Positions 44,421 to 54,549 of a stretch of 64,000 nt of DNA are shown piece by piece (positions within the stretch are counted from its first letter, which is position 1; every line of letters starts with the position of its first letter). Source of the stretch: Amblyomma americanum (Eukaryota; Arthropoda; Arachnida; Ixodida; Ixodidae). The stretch lies in assembly GCF_052857255.1 (NCBI RefSeq), contig NW_027526647.1, positions 62,001-126,000 on the forward strand. Direction: 5' to 3'. Made by a program: the position numbers and the translations under genes. Under the pieces are notes generated by a model, which saw only the letters and a program-made list of their open reading frames with translations, did no database searches and had not been told where the DNA came from.

Positions 44421-47068
44421 AGAAATCAGCGCTAAGTGGCACGAGGGCGAAAACCTTTCCATTTTTCATTGCTATGTCCGCAGTATAAATAAAAATATAG
44501 ACCAACCTACTGTACATTTATCGCAACATTTTTTCCAGTATGATCTTATCGCTGTAACTGAAAGCTGGCTTAAGAACGGAGACATACCGCACATAATGGG
44601 TTACACAACACTACCAAGAGATAGCACCGCAAGAGGTGGCGGCGTCGCTCTTTATACTAAAAAGGGCGTAGATTATCAACAACTCGCAGATACCTCTCCA
44701 AGTTCTAAAACCATGGAAGCACGCTTTATTCGCCTTAAAACAGACTCATAATAGGCGTGGTATATCGTCTACCAAACTCGTGCACAAGTCAATCCATATC
44801 TGATATGGAGTCCATTCTGGTTCCTCTGATGTCTTTTATTAATCAATTAGTAATAGTTGGCGATTTCAATATTGTCCTCTCAAAGGATGACTGTCCTGAT
44901 TATTTATTCTTATTGGAATCGTTCAACCTCAAGAACGTTATCAATGCGCCCACTAGAATCACACATCAGTTTGCAACAATTATTGATCACATTTTATGCA
45001 ACCGTGATACGGATGTCTGTGCTGGTGCTAATAATAAAAGCATTGCTGATCACTGTTAAACATTTGTGTTCCTCCCACGTTCGGGTCTCAATTGTAATTG
45101 TCTTAACCATACCAATGTATTTTCACGGGCGGACTACGCACACGTCAGACGTTTACTTCAATCTTTTCATTTTTAAAATTTGTGCTACAGTGACGTTCAC
45201 ACAGAACTTGCTAGCATCGTATCGGCTATTTCCGATGCAATTACCAAATCAACGCAGGAGTTTTCATGGCGCAACTATAAATATGCCATATGACCTTGGA
45301 TTACTGAGGAAAGACTCCCAGAATTGAGAAAAAAAAAAGGATTCATACTACAATGAGCTCAAAAACAACAGAACAAATGCCTATTACCAGACACAGTTTA
45401 AGTATTACAGAAACAAATCCGTGGCACTGATGAGAAAACCAAAGAAATTGTATTATACTAATTTGGTTAACTGCCAGGGAAATGATACTAAGCAATTATG
45501 GAAGATTGTAGGAGAAGTTACTGGAACGGTTAAAAGAATGCAGTTCGTTCCTGACCACTTGTCAATACGGACTGCAGACCAGTTTAATCAATTCTTCACA
45601 AACTACGGTCAGAACTGTGCGCAACCTACTTCCTTAGCCCCAGTGACAACCGTCATACCTCGATATATTATACTGAATTCAGTTTCTCGAACATTACTAG
45701 CGATGAAGTTAAATGTGTTCTTGCAAACATGCCTGCGAATAAAGCGGCGGGCCAGCAGCATACTGGCTAGCGTAATCAAGGACATTGATTTGCTTTGTGC
45801 TCCATTGTGCAGAATATTCAATCACGCGATATACTCTAGCTTATACCCTGATACTTAAAAAGTTGCAAAAGGTGTTCTAATATTTAGATCTCGTGACCCT
45901 AACAACCCGTCTAGCTACAGGCCAATATCTGTACTGTGTCATCAATACCATTTTTGAAAAATTGCTTCCCAACTGCAAACTATTCTTGGTATTAATCACA
46001 TTATTTGTCCTCAGCAACATGGATTTCTTTCTAGCAGGTCCACATCCACGGCTGTATTTGCTCTATCACACTTTATTCTATCTGCTCTTCATAACCATAA
46101 TGTCGCTGTAAGCGCATTTATAGACATCAATAAAGCTTTCGACACTGTATCACACTCCATTTTTTTAATGAAACTCGAAGCATATGGTGTACGAAGCAGG
46201 GCACTGGAATTCTTTAAAAGTTACCTTTCCTCACGACAGCAGCAAGTTGTCTTCAAACAGTTCAGGTCCGCATACCTAACTATTACGTCTGGTGTACCCC
46301 AGGGCTCAGTTCTGGAACCGATTTTATTTTACTCTTTATTAATGACCTCCCTCATGCTCATATTTTGATGCATGCGGGTGGCACTGCACTTGTCTTTACT
46401 GGCAACTCACTTTAGTCAGTGGAAAATCCTATGAACAATGAACTCCAACGTATCTCGACATGATTTCGTAATAACTACCTAACTTAAAACACTGAAAAAA
46501 CTAAATATGTTAATTTTCCTTCAAAGCAAAAGTGCATTGAATCAAGTGTTTTTTTTCTATATGTGTTGAAAACAGAAATATTTGAAGTGTGTATTTCTTT
46601 AAATATTTAGGAGTTATGTTTGACCGGAGGGAACAGGTGCACAGTGTGTGTAAAAAGTTTGCGTACGGTTGTTTTACGTTGGCAAAGGTACGGCGGCGCC
46701 TTCCACGTGCTATTCTTAGATGATTGCATTTTACATTATGTCACAGTCATCTCAGTTATTGCAGAGAATCATGGAGAACCACATACAAAACGTATTTATC
46801 ACCATTGCTGAGACTACAAAAACGTGCCTTGAAAACCATGGGGTTATCTACTTCGTATAATTCTAACAATGACATTTTTGACGCAATGCAAATCATGTCG
46901 TTCACAACCTTACGCGACTATGAAATAGCTCTTATGGCTAATAATATTATAAATACCAACTACCCCTTACATCTTAGTACATTCAGCATTCCTGTCCGCA
47001 ACGCTAGAAAAACCAGTAAAGGCAATTTAAATCTTCCTATTTGTCATAATGTGTACGGAGAAAGATGA
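44404..47068 (+). pseudogene. LINE ORF2 (endonuclease and reverse transcriptase), heavily frameshifted
   Basis: ATG 44404 leads to IFHCYVRSINKNID, LIAVTESWLKNGDIPHIMG and TARGGGVALYTKKG; after a frameshift at ~44750 come VVYRLPNSCTSQ, LVIVGDFNIVLSK and IIDHILCN (endonuclease). From 45,420 a linker gives YYTNLVNCQGNDTKQLWKIV. RT pieces: DINKAFDTVSHSI (~46,120-46,165), YLSSRQQQVVF and SGVPQGSVLEPILF (46,220-46,330). The FADD region (46,360-46,400) is unreadable. The C-terminal piece around 46,790-47,068 includes LLRLQKRALKTMG. The overlap of its start with the ORF1 end (44,404-44,420) suggests translation by reinitiation in the ancestor. Confidence 0.7.
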
Positions 47069-47330
47069 ATAGAATTTACAGGAGCGAAAATTTGGAACTC
47101 CTTGCTAATTGAAATAAATCAAGCTAGGAATTTCAAACTGACATGCAAGCGACATTTTCTGGGAATCGAAGCAAAGCTGAAAAATTAGTTTGTCTGCAAT
47201 GTGTTTGTGACTGCTGGCCTACATGTTATTTTGTATTGGACCACTGACTAGCCTCATTGGCTATCAGTCCAAATATCTGTGTATAAACTTTGTTTCTCAA
47301 TCAATAAAACTTCTTGATGAGGATATATGC

Positions 47331-48136
47331 ACACGCAAAAGCAAACGCATGTAAAGAGCAACTTGGGTGCCAAAAGAAAAGACGAGATGGGCCTACGCTG
47401 CAGATACGCGGTTTCAGGTCACGCACGAGCCTCGGAGTAAGCTTCAGCGACGTGTTATCAAAACAGGAAAAAAAATAATTTTAGTTCTACTAGGCGAAAC
47501 AAAAATGAGCGTAAACCAACATGCCTTGACGACGTTGCTAACGGAAACCCAGGGATGAAATAAAAGGCTGCAACAGCTGCAGCCATGAATTCAATGCAGC
47601 CTTCTGTCCTACGCCCTCTCACAGCACAGTGAACGCTCAAACATAAGCGTTACATCCTCGTTACGCCCCCGTTTTATTTTCTTGTGGCTAAGTGTGGAGA
47701 TAAGACTGCTTGGAGCCAGACGGGAAGGGGGGACGTAATGAGGTAGGAGCCCTGGCGCACCGCACCCATGGTAAAGCAGACCGCGCGTGCGGCACAACAC
47801 GGCGTGGAGGAGAGATCAAGGTAATCAAGGCACAAGTAATCCGGTGGGGGTGGGTGGGGCTCACAAGCGACGCGAACACAACACAAACTATACCGCCGCG
47901 ACTGGACGGCAATGTAGGTAGAGCAGGTTAATCCATGGGCACTCGCAGCAAGAGTGTGGTGGGCTTCCGAAGATCTCTCCCGCCTATGGCCGCAGCGGAC
48001 GGCCACGCTGCCGCCAACAACATGCCGCAGTCGCCGGAGGCGCTGAGGGACGCAGAGTGCGAATGCAGAGTGCGTGCTAGTAGTCGCTGATTGCCTTGAA
48101 CTCCGCCGCCGCGAACGCCGCCTGGAACAGCGGCAT
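47331..48136. other. GC-rich spacer
   Basis: No element is recognised. The 47,690-48,090 part is noticeably GC- and CpG-rich compared with its surroundings, like a promoter or first-exon region. See the small ORF at 47935. Confidence 0.3.
47935..48090 (+). CDS. Small uncharacterised ORF in a GC-rich segment
   Basis: ATG 47935 begins MGTRSKSVVGFRRSLPPMAA and the frame runs 51 codons to TGA 48088-48090, with an Ala-rich middle and MPQSPEALRDAEC near the end. The context GGTTAATCCATGG is a fair start. There is a near-repeat GCAGAGTGCGAATGCAGAGTGCG-type duplication near the stop (48,053-48,073). It could be a first coding exon, a captured gene fragment or chance. I do not recognise it. Confidence 0.2.
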   Translation: MGTRSKSVVGFRRSLPPMAAADGHAAANNMPQSPEALRDAECECRVRASSR

Positions 48137-48470
48137 CATGGAGTACTTATTCTTTATACAAATTTTACCCCGCTTAGCCCGAAGGCGCTACAGCAGGGGG
48201 GTTACAATGATAAAAAAAACATCTTCTTTCATACAGCACACTTGCTGACCTGAAAGGCGATTCCATTCACTGATAGAACGCACAAAAATGAATTTGCATA
48301 CACATTAGTTCTGGTAGGGCATTCCAAAATCTTGAAGCAGTGATCAATACGAGAAGAGACACAATGAGGCCTGTGTAAATATTTTTCCGTTTGAATACCG
48401 GTTTTATCATGAAATATTTGATGCAGCAGTTTAAGGCGAAATTTTCTTCAGCATTGTTATTGCGCTACTA
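48137..48470 (-). mobile_element. LINE 3' end fragment (minus strand)
   Basis: The minus strand reads SISEWNRLSGQQVCC, the terminal ORF2 segment. A GCC/GGC hairpin (48177-48179 with 48184-48186) and an ATAAAGAATAAG tail near 48,137-48,160 follow. It resembles the LINE 3' end at 54,550-54,900 (shared TACAGCAGGGGGGT on the plus strand), so both come from one family. Confidence 0.7.
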
Positions 48471-48479
48471 AAGGTTTAC

Positions 48480-49010
48480 CCAGACAAGAACGACACACAC
48501 ATCAACTGATCAACTATCAACTGATTTTATTGCGTGGGAAATTCGTTTTATATGAACTGTTAAGATGAAAAAAAGAAGGGATACCAAAACAAGTAGCTTC
48601 ATGGAGATGAGTTGTCTAATCTTCTGCTGACAGGCATGCGTAGAGTACGCAGTCTTTTCACTTCCTTAAAAAGTCAATCTCTCGCTTCGTCAGCGCTACC
48701 GAAGGGTCGCTTACGCAAGTGCCTTCCTTCTCAGACGTCATGCAAAATGCTTCATATAGCTCCCTTTGCATTTTATCTTGGGATCACAGGATGACAGTGG
48801 TGCTATCAAGCAATGGCTTGCAGTTTTTGCACTTGGAGCAATGCGCCGCCAGATTACCCCATGCGGGAACCAAGCCGCATAACCAGCGATGCTCCTGGAG
48901 CCGTTCATTCAGGCATCGTCCCGTCTGGCCGACATATGCCCTGCCACATTATAACGGTATCTTGTACACGACTTTGGAGTTGTGTTAGTTGCATCTTGTG
49001 AGTACATGAC
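48480..49010 (-). pseudogene. Penelope-like element 3' part with GIY-YIG endonuclease (minus strand)
   Basis: The minus strand from ~48,990 gives KVVYKIPL, a stop or change, then CGRAYVGQTGRCLNERLQEH, NLAAHCSKCKNCKPLLDSTT and VALTKREIDFLRK. This is the GIY-YIG nuclease plus Cys/His zinc motif that ends Penelope-like ORFs. The nuclease nicks the target for priming. At least three stops are present. The 3' end carries CAATAAAATCAGTTGATAG and a pLTR-like tail ending at about 48,480. Confidence 0.8.
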
Positions 49011-49023
49011 TTTCTGATGGCGG

Positions 49024-49656
49024 ATGCAACTAAGTTTTAAAAACCAATTGGCCAGGCTGTCTTCAGCTGGGTTCCCTGGTTCGCTCGTAACGGCAGCCGC
49101 TGAAAGCCTGCTACAAAAGATGAAGAGAAAGGCTGTGAGAGCTGGGGAAGATGTCCCTCGAGAAGAGGTGGTGCGACGTGTGGTGGTGCCCTATGTGCAC
49201 AAGCTAGCCCACAACTTGAAGACGGTCGCGAGCAGGCATGGTGTGCCGCTTGTTTTTTCGACCCCAGAAAAGCTCGGAAGCCTTTGCTCTCGCACTGAAA
49301 GAGAAAGAAAAGAAAAAAGAGGGTGTGGCACCAAACATGGGCGAACGTTCATGAAGTGCGCCGAAGGTGTCGTCTACGAAATTCCCCTCTCCTGCGGCCG
49401 CTCCTATATAGGGCAAACAGGACGCTTCGTTAACGAGCGAATCAGGGAACATGAAAGAAACGTAGAGCAAGATAAAGAAGGCCAAAATATGCCTAAGCAT
49501 ATAAGGTCCTGCCAGTCACGCTCTTGTGAGCCATGCTTTTCTGGTGCGCGAATTCTTTCAAAAAGCAGACACAAAAGCCAGAGAATTAATCGAAGCTTTT
49601 TTTATTGCAAAGAAAGGAAGCATGTGTATCAGCGACACGTCCATATCTTTGTATAA
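49024..49656 (+). pseudogene. Penelope-like element: C-terminal GIY-YIG endonuclease, 5'-truncated but open
   Basis: An open 210-codon frame. Residues 40-90 are the linker after the RT (VVRRVVVPYVHKLAHNLKTV, an RT-thumb/linker signature). Residues 115-200 form the GIY-YIG domain: VYEIPL at 117-122 and SYIGQTGR at 127-134 (the second element of the signature), then NERIREHER, and the Penelope-specific zinc region HIRSC ... CEPCFSGARIL. Arg/Glu catalytic candidates are in NERIREH. The RT itself is absent, so this is a truncated copy even though the frame is intact. It lies back-to-back with the minus-strand copy at 48480-49010 across a ~15-bp gap. Confidence 0.8.
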
Positions 49657-49880
49657 GGCAGAGAAGAATTTTTTCACTCGTTCGCTATCTTATCAACCTT
49701 GAAGATGATAGCATTCCTAGAGTTTACGATGGTATATATTTGTCTGTGGTGCCTTCAAATAAATCAGTTGTGAGTGGCGCTCCGTCCCGTCTTTCTACCT
49801 TGTGTTGTGTCTGTTTTCGCGCCTGTAACCAAAAAGATGGACACTTAATTGCATTACGTGTAGAGAAAGTGATACCATAA
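49657..49880 (+). mobile_element. 3' UTR / pLTR of the Penelope-like element
   Basis: After the ORF, TTCAAATAAATCAGTTGTGAG (near 49,756; written here only in part) is followed by a CGTCCCGTCTTTCTACC tail and TGTCTGTTTTCGCGCC. The order AATAAA, CAGTTG, then a pyrimidine-rich 'cgtc..gtct' tail parallels 48,480-48,540 on the other strand. Confidence 0.5.
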
Positions 49881-50559
49881 AAGTTTCAAGTCTGCTCGGC
49901 TTGCTTTTCCTATTCCGTCACTACCGCTCGTCGCAAAAACTGCGCCTGCGCAGCCACCGATACTCCTCTGTGGTTGCCTTCTCCGCTTGCGAAGCTTTTC
50001 CACTACGGTGGATACACTCGGAAACCAAGCTCACCTTCAACTGGCGTCTATTCCGCCACCGCGCCCGGCCATGTCACGAGGCCTTGTACACTTGCCCACT
50101 GCCCTTCCATCACTGAGGAACGTTCTTTGTTAAACGGAGGCCTTGCGTCTCTTCTGGGAAATAGAAAATTTTGAAAATGAAACAGGCAGCAGCGACCGTA
50201 GCTGGAAATTGTTCTGCAAAGAGAACCGAAGGTAGCTGAAGACCCAACCAGCTAAGGCGGCGTACCCTTATGGCGAATCTTATGTCCCCCCCCCCCCCCC
50301 CCCGAATATTGTTTTTCCGCAGTCGGGCTTCTCATGCTCTGGCATCAAAAATGCCAGTGCGCCCCTCCATATTTCTAGGGGATGAGAGAATGTTTGCTTT
50401 TGACAAGGTATTACGCGACACCATTAACCTCCCGTTCAGCGGAGAAGCCGTAGTTGGCGTGGCATGTCGTGAAAACCACGATTGATCAAGCGGGTCACGA
50501 CATCATGCGTTAATCTGTGGAATGTAAAATATTGAAACATGAATAAATTGTGGTTATGA
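49881..50559. other. Unassigned spacer with a cytosine homopolymer
   Basis: No gene is supported. A run of about 16 C occurs at 50,287-50,303. Its right end probably contains the body of the SINE described next. Confidence 0.3.
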
Positions 50560-50705
50560 GGACGTAGCATGATTGAAATATCATTATGACATTTGGGGAT
50601 GTAAATTAAATTAATTAGGCTTGAATGAAAGTTAGGGTAATTTCTTGAGAATCGAGCCCACGACCTTTTGGTTGCGGGTCAGACAAGCTACCCCTGCGCC
50701 ATTGA
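50560..50705 (-). mobile_element. tRNA-derived SINE (minus strand)
   Basis: On the minus strand a tRNA-like head at about 50,705-50,642 has an A-box-like TAGCTTGTCTG (50690-50680) and a B box GGCTCGATTCT (50658-50648), spaced about 30 bp. A/T-rich body sequence continues to about 50,560 or beyond. It differs from the SINE at 4593, so it is a second family. The left border is not determined. Confidence 0.55.
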
Positions 50706-51579
50706 AGCATTTTTTAAACATGGTATTTATTACAGTGAGGCAATGTTCTATGTAGCACATGAAGTATGAACAAAACCACGAAGAAAACAATTGCAAATCA
50801 ACACAATGCATAATACGGGACACCTAAACAGCTAAGCACGAGAAAAAACGCGACAAAGGGCACATCACTACAAGATTCATCACTACAGACCTAAGCAACG
50901 ACGCACTAGAATGAGGGCAACGAAGAGCACGTTCGTTCGACTTGATTGAATGGAATCCTTGTGCGTCTTGTGACGTACTACGCGGTATAGTACGTCCACT
51001 GATGTGTGCTAATGCGTGTGTGTAATGAAACTAGAGGTACGAATTAAGAAAGTAGCAAATAACCATTAATACTGTCGCGTCATGCAATTAAGGCGTAGTT
51101 TTAGTCTCCCCTTGAGTTCCTAGCATTTTACCTAATATATGCTTTTTGTGTGGAATCTCTTATTGTCAATCACCTCAATCCCCTCCCATTCTTGGGTAGA
51201 TGGCTAAGCTTCCATTCTTACCTGCCACAAGGTTTGCCTTTCTTGCTTAGCAAGAGCTGCTGCTCAGGATGCCTGACCTGGTTTCTAATACAAAAATAAT
51301 CCCTGGCCGTTCTTTTAGGCACCACACTCCCTTTTTTTCTTTGTTATTCCGTAGGAAATAACTACCCTACGAAGAACAATGAATCGTGCGTGTATTTTTG
51401 CGTTCAGGCTGCATACATCTGCATTTGTTTTATCGTAGTTTCAGAAAATGCCAACAATTGCATATGTGCTGCTGACTGGATCGTAATGACCAGTCACCTA
51501 GTGCTTTGCACTGCTTTTTGTCGGCGGTACCCTTGCGCCATAAAAATACACCACCACCGTCATCATCATTGAAGCGAAG
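50706..51579. other. Unassigned spacer
   Basis: No gene is supported. A perfect 9-bp palindrome GACGTACTA / TAGTACGTC (50972-50980 and 50988-50996, 7-nt loop) is the only structure I noted. Confidence 0.3.
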
Positions 51580-51927
51580 GGTCATCAAGCTATAGCGTTT
51601 TATTACGTAGATTATCCAATCCAGTCTATAACATTAAAAATGAAAACAGTGAAGGAAACTCAAAACACCACATAAAGTCCGGAGTTATTGGGCGCGAGCT
51701 CCACCACTGGAGCGAATGGCGCTAGCGTCGACCTTGCGCAGCAAGTGGGAATGGGATCGCGTGTCTCCTCTCACTGCTGCAGAAGCGGACTATCGGTCGC
51801 AGTTAGGCGTTCTAAATGCTAAAAGTCGCGCTATCATCTGCATTTTTCGTTGTTAGTGAGTGCCAGCATTTTACACTTCGATCGTGTGTCGTCGTCGGTG
51901 CTGCTACAGTTTATTTCAGCTTTCCCC

Positions 51928-54412
51928 ATGGTCGCTTACTGCTCTGTGCCTCAATGCCGGACTTACGCGGCGGAACCAGGCGTAAGCTTCCACTTCTATC
52001 CGAAAGACAGGAAGCTACGAGAAGCCTGGTTAGTCAAGCTGCGAATGGGCAAAGATGCGAGTGTACATTCTCGTGTGTGCAGCAAAACTTTCACCGAACA
52101 AGATTTCGTCTATGGAGTTGGCGCTAAACTGTTCGGTGAGTAGCGGCCGAAGCTGCCGCGAGCATTTACGTCCGCGCATGTCTCTCTTGTGGAGCTAAGG
52201 AAGGTTAATTGCTGACAGGATGGAAAAGGCGCTGGCTTCTACGGGACGCAGTGCCGTCCCATAACCTGCCTGTTCGACCTTTGGATCGTCAGCCGTCTGC
52301 TCGGCGTCGCCGAAACAGGGCACAGGGCGGAGGTAAGCTGAATAGAAAAGGAACCAGCGAAAATAGACGCAAGACAAGAACAAAGGAGGCACACACCACA
52401 ACGGGCGCGATTACGCAGTTTTAATTTCGCGCACAGCACGCCGTGCGTAGCATATTTACATGTTTAGAAACAAGTATTGCACTGTGTCTCAAATAACTTT
52501 TTGCTTGCTGCGCTTGTTTTGTGCAGTGATGCTTTAGGTAACGTTGGCGTGTAATTGATGAATGGATGTATTCATTGTGTCGCGAGACTCATAAAAGTGC
52601 ACTAATGCTTGCCTGTGGCACGCGACTTCTATAATTAAGCTAATTTCGTATTTTGGCGCTCCTATGCTTAATGATGTTACCTTTTCTTACAAGTGTTAGA
52701 TTCAGTGTCTGGTAATGATGCTCATGTCATTGCTCTGCATTTCGAGCCGCTTGCACGTGCGTGACAAGCACGTACGAGCGTATCTTAAAACGGCTTGGCT
52801 AAATGTCCACTGCATGCATTCTTAAAATCATTGTACACCATAAGCTAAAATTTTGTTTCCGCAAATGAGCTAAGCAAACACAAGCACAGTTTTAACAACC
52901 AACGTTAATAAATACAAAGCCCTGGTGCTCTTCAGGATGTTGGCAATCGTATCTTTATTGATGTTACATCATCACCTATGTATCAACTGCGAGCTTCTTT
53001 ATTTCTTAATCAAGAATGTCAATAGAGAGGAATTAAGGCTGGTATTGCAGTGCATGCAGCAAGTTTGGAGAATTTATACCTACTTGCATAGCAAAGGCTG
53101 TGGCCAACTGTTTTAATAATTGGCTTTCATACAGCTAGAGGTTTGCAGTACCATTTTGGGAGAAATGCATATCTGAATCTGACATTTTATTTCCAGAAGA
53201 CAGGGCGTTGAGCGACATTTTTTCTAAAGAGAAGCCGTTACCGTTGCCTGCATGTGAGCCAGAGATTGAAGCAAGTGCATCTTCCTCAGGAGAAATCGAA
53301 GACAGTGCACCTGACTCGTGGGGCAACGCAGATATCAATCCCAGTCCAGGTGGCAATCAAGGTATCATTGTCAGCTGTGCTATTTATATATTTATTGCAT
53401 TTGTTGACTGCGAAAATAATTTACATTATCTGCTTCAGATATCTCTGCTGAGCTTCAAGCCGTAAGGAAGGAGATTGGCGTGCAAGCCAACACGCTCGAT
53501 GCTGCACGAAAACAACCGCTGAGCACGGTAAGCATTCAGGGAGAAAAAGATCTGAACATCTTAACTGGGATTCCCTGCTTCCAGCTGTTCTATAACATAT
53601 GCGATGTTTATACTGACAGCCGGATGCTCATGCAAGCAAAACGGTTTTGCTTATCAAACGAAGACGCGGTGTTGTTAACGCTCATCAAGCTTCACCACAA
53701 CATGTCATTCGCATTGCTTGGTGTGCTTTTTGGCATTCATCGCACCACAGCATCAGAAATATTCAAGGCCAGTGTAATAATCTTGGCTGAAATAATGAAA
53801 AATGCAGTTTTTTGGCCGAGCAAGGAAGCTGTTGTTGATAACTTTACGGTGTACTTCAAGGAGTACTCGAGTGTGAGAGCTGTGCTAGACTGCACGTAGA
53901 TCCCAATTCAGAGGCCAAAGGATATGGAGTCCCAGCTGTTGACATACAGCTGGTACAAGGGTGTGTACACAGCCAAGGTTTTAGTCTGTGAGACACCGGG
54001 AGGTCACATAAGTTATGTAAGCAAAGCTTATGGTGGCCGGGCATCTGACTCTCATATAACGAAGGAAAGCAAGATACTAGGATTGTTTCTACCTTCAATT
54101 GACAGTGTCATGGTGGATAAAGGGTTCTTAATAGACAAACTTTGCCTTGAGCATCAAATAACAATGGTGGATCCCCCGTTCCTATGCAAGAGAAAGCAAC
54201 TTACAAAAAATGAAGCTGAAAAAAATCAAAGTATCGCAGCCGCTCGCGTTCATGTGGAGCGTGCAATCCAGCGAATGAAAGTGTTTAAGATATTGACGGG
54301 GAACTTGAGCACCGAGCTTTTTGCTTACATTGATGACATTATACAAGTCATTGCGGGAATTGTGAATCTCTCCAAGCCCATCTTCAGCAGCGACAAGTTT
54401 TTGGTACAATAA
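51928..54412 (+). pseudogene. THAP-domain DDE transposase, four exons, one in-frame stop
   Basis: Exons 51928-52135, 52219-52332, 53197-53361 and 53439-54412 have good GT/AG borders and join in phase to 1461 nt (486 residues plus stop). Residues 1-85 are a THAP finger: MVAYCSVPQC (Cys5, Cys10), Trp34, VCSKTF (Cys51; Thr54 where His is expected) and the DAVPSHNLP end motif. Residues ~163-185 (DISAELQAVRKEIGVQAN) are helical. The rest is a DDE_Tnp_4-type nuclease: NEDAVLLTLIKLHHN, FGIHRTTASEIF (helix-turn-helix-like), RAVLDCT (Asp313), GGRASD, VMVDKGFLID (Asp389) and HVERAIQRMK (Glu435). Codon 316, directly after DCT and usually Glu, is TAG (53897-53899). The stop codon overlaps an AATAAA signal at 54408-54413. 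Its partner gene is the convergent SWIM-YqaJ gene. Confidence 0.85.
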
Positions 54413-54549
54413 AGGGCTACCAAAGTGCATGGACATAATGTTTCAGTACAGTTTCTTCTTAGATTCTTTCCTACGGCTCCTTTATATGTTTGCTTGAACC
54501 AAGTGGTAAGCATTTTTGCAATATTCTTTTAAGTAAGTTGTACATTGCA

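Larger units (their letters stand above)
43570..47330 (+). mobile_element. CR1/L2-like LINE, full-length layout but heavily decayed
   Basis: Starting right at the satellite edge, a ~70-bp leader precedes ORF1 (43639), then ORF2 (from 44404) with endonuclease and RT, and a 3' end near 47,320. The 3' UTR has the hairpin TAGCC (47249-47253) / GGCTA (47259-47263) and ends CAATCAATAAAACTTC. ORF1 has one frameshift; ORF2 has many. Confidence 0.8.

Noticed and set aside
48480..49880. A hammerhead ribozyme in the Penelope-like terminal regions
   Set aside because: Such ribozymes are known in Penelope-like elements, but I could not find a CTGANGA...GAAA core by eye here or in the small inverted-repeat insertions.
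50642..50705. A minus-strand tRNA gene
   Set aside because: The A box is weak and the acceptor ends do not pair; it reads better as a SINE head.
51529..51572. A histidine-rich peptide end as a metal-binding protein
   Set aside because: It comes from a short CAC/CAT run (about 51,549-51,570), not a conserved ORF.
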